Shown: positions 62,906-64,000 of the stretch, piece after piece
Layout: each line of letters opens with the position of its first letter
Numbering within the stretch: the first letter of the stretch is position 1
Notes under the pieces: generated by a model
The model's input: only the letters and a program-made list of their open reading frames with translations
Database searches by the model: none
Told to the model about the DNA's origin: nothing
Program-made: the position numbers and the translations under genes
Assembly: GCA_002070955.1 (NCBI GenBank)
Contig: MWEK01000014.1
Span: 52,872-116,871, forward strand
Reading direction: 5' to 3'
Origin: Planctomycetes bacterium ADurb.Bin069
GTDB taxonomy: Bacteria; Planctomycetota; UBA8108; UBA8890; UBA8898
DNA: 64,000 bases

Positions 62906-64000
62906 ATGAACCCGAGGCGAATTGGGATTGTTCTGGGGTGCGCGCTGCTTGTGTGCGCCGCGCAGGCTTTCTGCGCGGAGATCGCGCAGTGGGAATTCAA
63001 CGGGAATCTCGAGTCCGCGGTGGGGGGCGCGGCGCTCCAGCCGGAGGCCTACGCGCCGGCCGTGGTGCCCGAAGTTGAGTTTCTCGTCATGGAGATCGAC
63101 GGCGAGGAGGCGCAGGTCGCGCGTTTCTCGCGGGGGACGGCCTTCCGCCTGACCCACGATCTGGAGCCGAACGGCGGCGGCCAGTATCTGAACAGCTACA
63201 CTCTTATCATGGACGTGATGTTCCCGCCGGATCGGCAGGGGTACACGGGGCTCTGGCAGACGAACGAGAGTAACACCAACGACGCGGACTGGTTCATAGA
63301 CGGCGGCAACCGCCTGGGCCTCTCCAAAGTGTACGGGGGCTATGTCGCCAATGGGGAGTGGCACCGGCTCGCGCTCGTCGTCGATAGCAACGCGGGCACG
63401 TACACGAGCTTCATCAACGGCGAGCAGGTGCAGCAGATCATTCCGCCCATTACGGTGGACGGCCGCTGGTCGGTCGCCGGCACGGCGCTGCTTTTCGCCG
63501 ACGAAGACCAGGAGAACTGGGGGGGCTATGTCAACAGCGTGCAGCTCCGCGCCTTTCTCATGACGCCCGAGGAACTGGCCGAACTGGGCGGGCCGACGGC
63601 GGCGGGCATTCCCGAGCCCTTCGCCGATGAATGCGCGGTGACGGATCCCGCGGAGGACTGCAACGGCAACGGCATCAAGGACATCTGCGACATCGAAAAG
63701 TACGGCACCAGCCGGGATTGCAACGGAAACGGCATCCCCGATGAATGCGAAATCGACGCCGATCCCAGCCTGGATTGCGACAAGAACGGTGTTCTCGATG
63801 CGTGCGAGATGGACGCCTTCGACTGCAACGGCAACGGCGTCATCGACGCCTGCGAGATCGCCAGCGGCCTGGCGAAGGACTGCAACTGGAACGGCATCCC
63901 CGACGAGTGCGAGCTGACGATCGCACAGTGGGACTTCGACGGCGATTTGACGGAGACAAACGGCGGCGAGGAGCTCGAGCCCTACGCGACCGCGCCGGCC
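62906..64000 (+). CDS. Secreted LamG-type protein with DCNGNGIPDECE repeats, 3' end missing
   Basis: 365 residues visible, with the frame open to the window end. The ATG has GAGGAGG upstream and yields a signal peptide (RRIGIVLGCALLVCAAQAFCA). Residues about 26-245 are a LamG-like sandwich starting IAQWEFNGNLES. Residues about 250-338 are five DCNGNG-I-D-CEI loops (for example DCNGNGIPDECEI), calcium-binding-type repeats common in planctomycete secreted proteins. At about residue 339 the first domain begins again (IAQWDFDGDLTE), so the gene carries large tandem units and continues well past the window. It is probably a surface or secreted binding protein. Confidence 0.85.
   Translation, partial: MNPRRIGIVLGCALLVCAAQAFCAEIAQWEFNGNLESAVGGAALQPEAYAPAVVPEVEFLVMEIDGEEAQVARFSRGTAFRLTHDLEPNGGGQYLNSYTLIMDVMFPPDRQGYTGLWQTNESNTNDADWFIDGGNRLGLSKVYGGYVANGEWHRLALVVDSNAGTYTSFINGEQVQQIIPPITVDGRWSVAGTALLFADEDQENWGGYVNSVQLRAFLMTPEELAELGGPTAAGIPEPFADECAVTDPAEDCNGNGIKDICDIEKYGTSRDCNGNGIPDECEIDADPSLDCDKNGVLDACEMDAFDCNGNGVIDACEIASGLAKDCNWNGIPDECELTIAQWDFDGDLTETNGGEELEPYATAPA

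Overview
The window is a GC-rich bacterial chromosome segment with about 34 protein genes and no rRNA, tRNA, IS element or CRISPR array that I can see. The gene content points to an uncultured member of the Planctomycetota or a close PVC-type lineage. It has secreted proteins with dockerin-like EF-hand pairs (GD.N.DG.IDIADAI..LGYLF), LamG/PKD/lamin-tail surface proteins, PQQ propellers starting DWPQWRG, an HzsA-like haem protein, a DUF1080 lipoprotein, a TAT-exported Gfo/Idh protein and a tricorn-type protease. This assignment is an inference from family content only.

Layout. 1-4479: two near-identical DUF1566 (Lcl-type) surface-protein genes, each with two tandem domains, on either side of a methyltransferase gene and a gene-free stretch. 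4735-7693: trkA-trkH potassium uptake operon. 7894-12750: PQQ propeller protein and tricorn-like protease. 12939-17266: secreted oxidoreductase, then transglutaminase and pentahaem cytochrome genes on the minus strand. 17406-24925: hrpB helicase divergent from a 1,618-residue CotH/lamin-tail/dockerin protein. 25032-32186: alpha-L-rhamnosidase, sugar porter and a large secreted protein, a probable carbohydrate-use cluster. 32259-39016: minus-strand genes for a TAT-exported fucose-isomerase-fold protein, an unknown secreted protein with an in-frame TGA, a GH36-like alpha-galactosidase and asd, with a small plus-strand EF-Tu-domain gene between them. 39308-44148: HzsA-like haem protein coupled to a GH99-like protein. 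44262-46041: OsmC and ceramidase-like genes. 46296-57844: dockerin protein, MFS transporter, and a lipoprotein plus DUF748/AsmA-like giant pair. 57903-64000: TIM-barrel glycosidase-like protein, LamG/PKD/dockerin protein, DUF1080 lipoprotein, and the start of a LamG plus DCNGNGIPDECE-repeat protein that runs off the window.

Most genes encode exported proteins for polysaccharide breakdown, adhesion or the cell surface, mixed with a few housekeeping genes (trkAH, hrpB, asd, osmC). Promoters are readable: I found a run of TTGNCN / TANNAT pairs, nearly all with a 17-base spacer, at sensible distances from starts.

The most interesting signals are these. (1) The last domain of each DUF1566 gene has a tail in which 19 codons differ and the third base is unchanged in all 19. 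Both genes also share a conserved post-stop segment holding a GCGAAGC mini-hairpin. Together these look like the target side of a diversity-generating retroelement, although no reverse transcriptase or template repeat is in view. (2) A secreted protein has an in-frame TGA followed by 41 coding-like codons and a SECIS-like hairpin, making it a candidate selenoprotein. (3) The asd gene has a leader of roughly 225 nt ending in a strong intrinsic terminator, so it is a candidate riboswitch or attenuator of unknown class.
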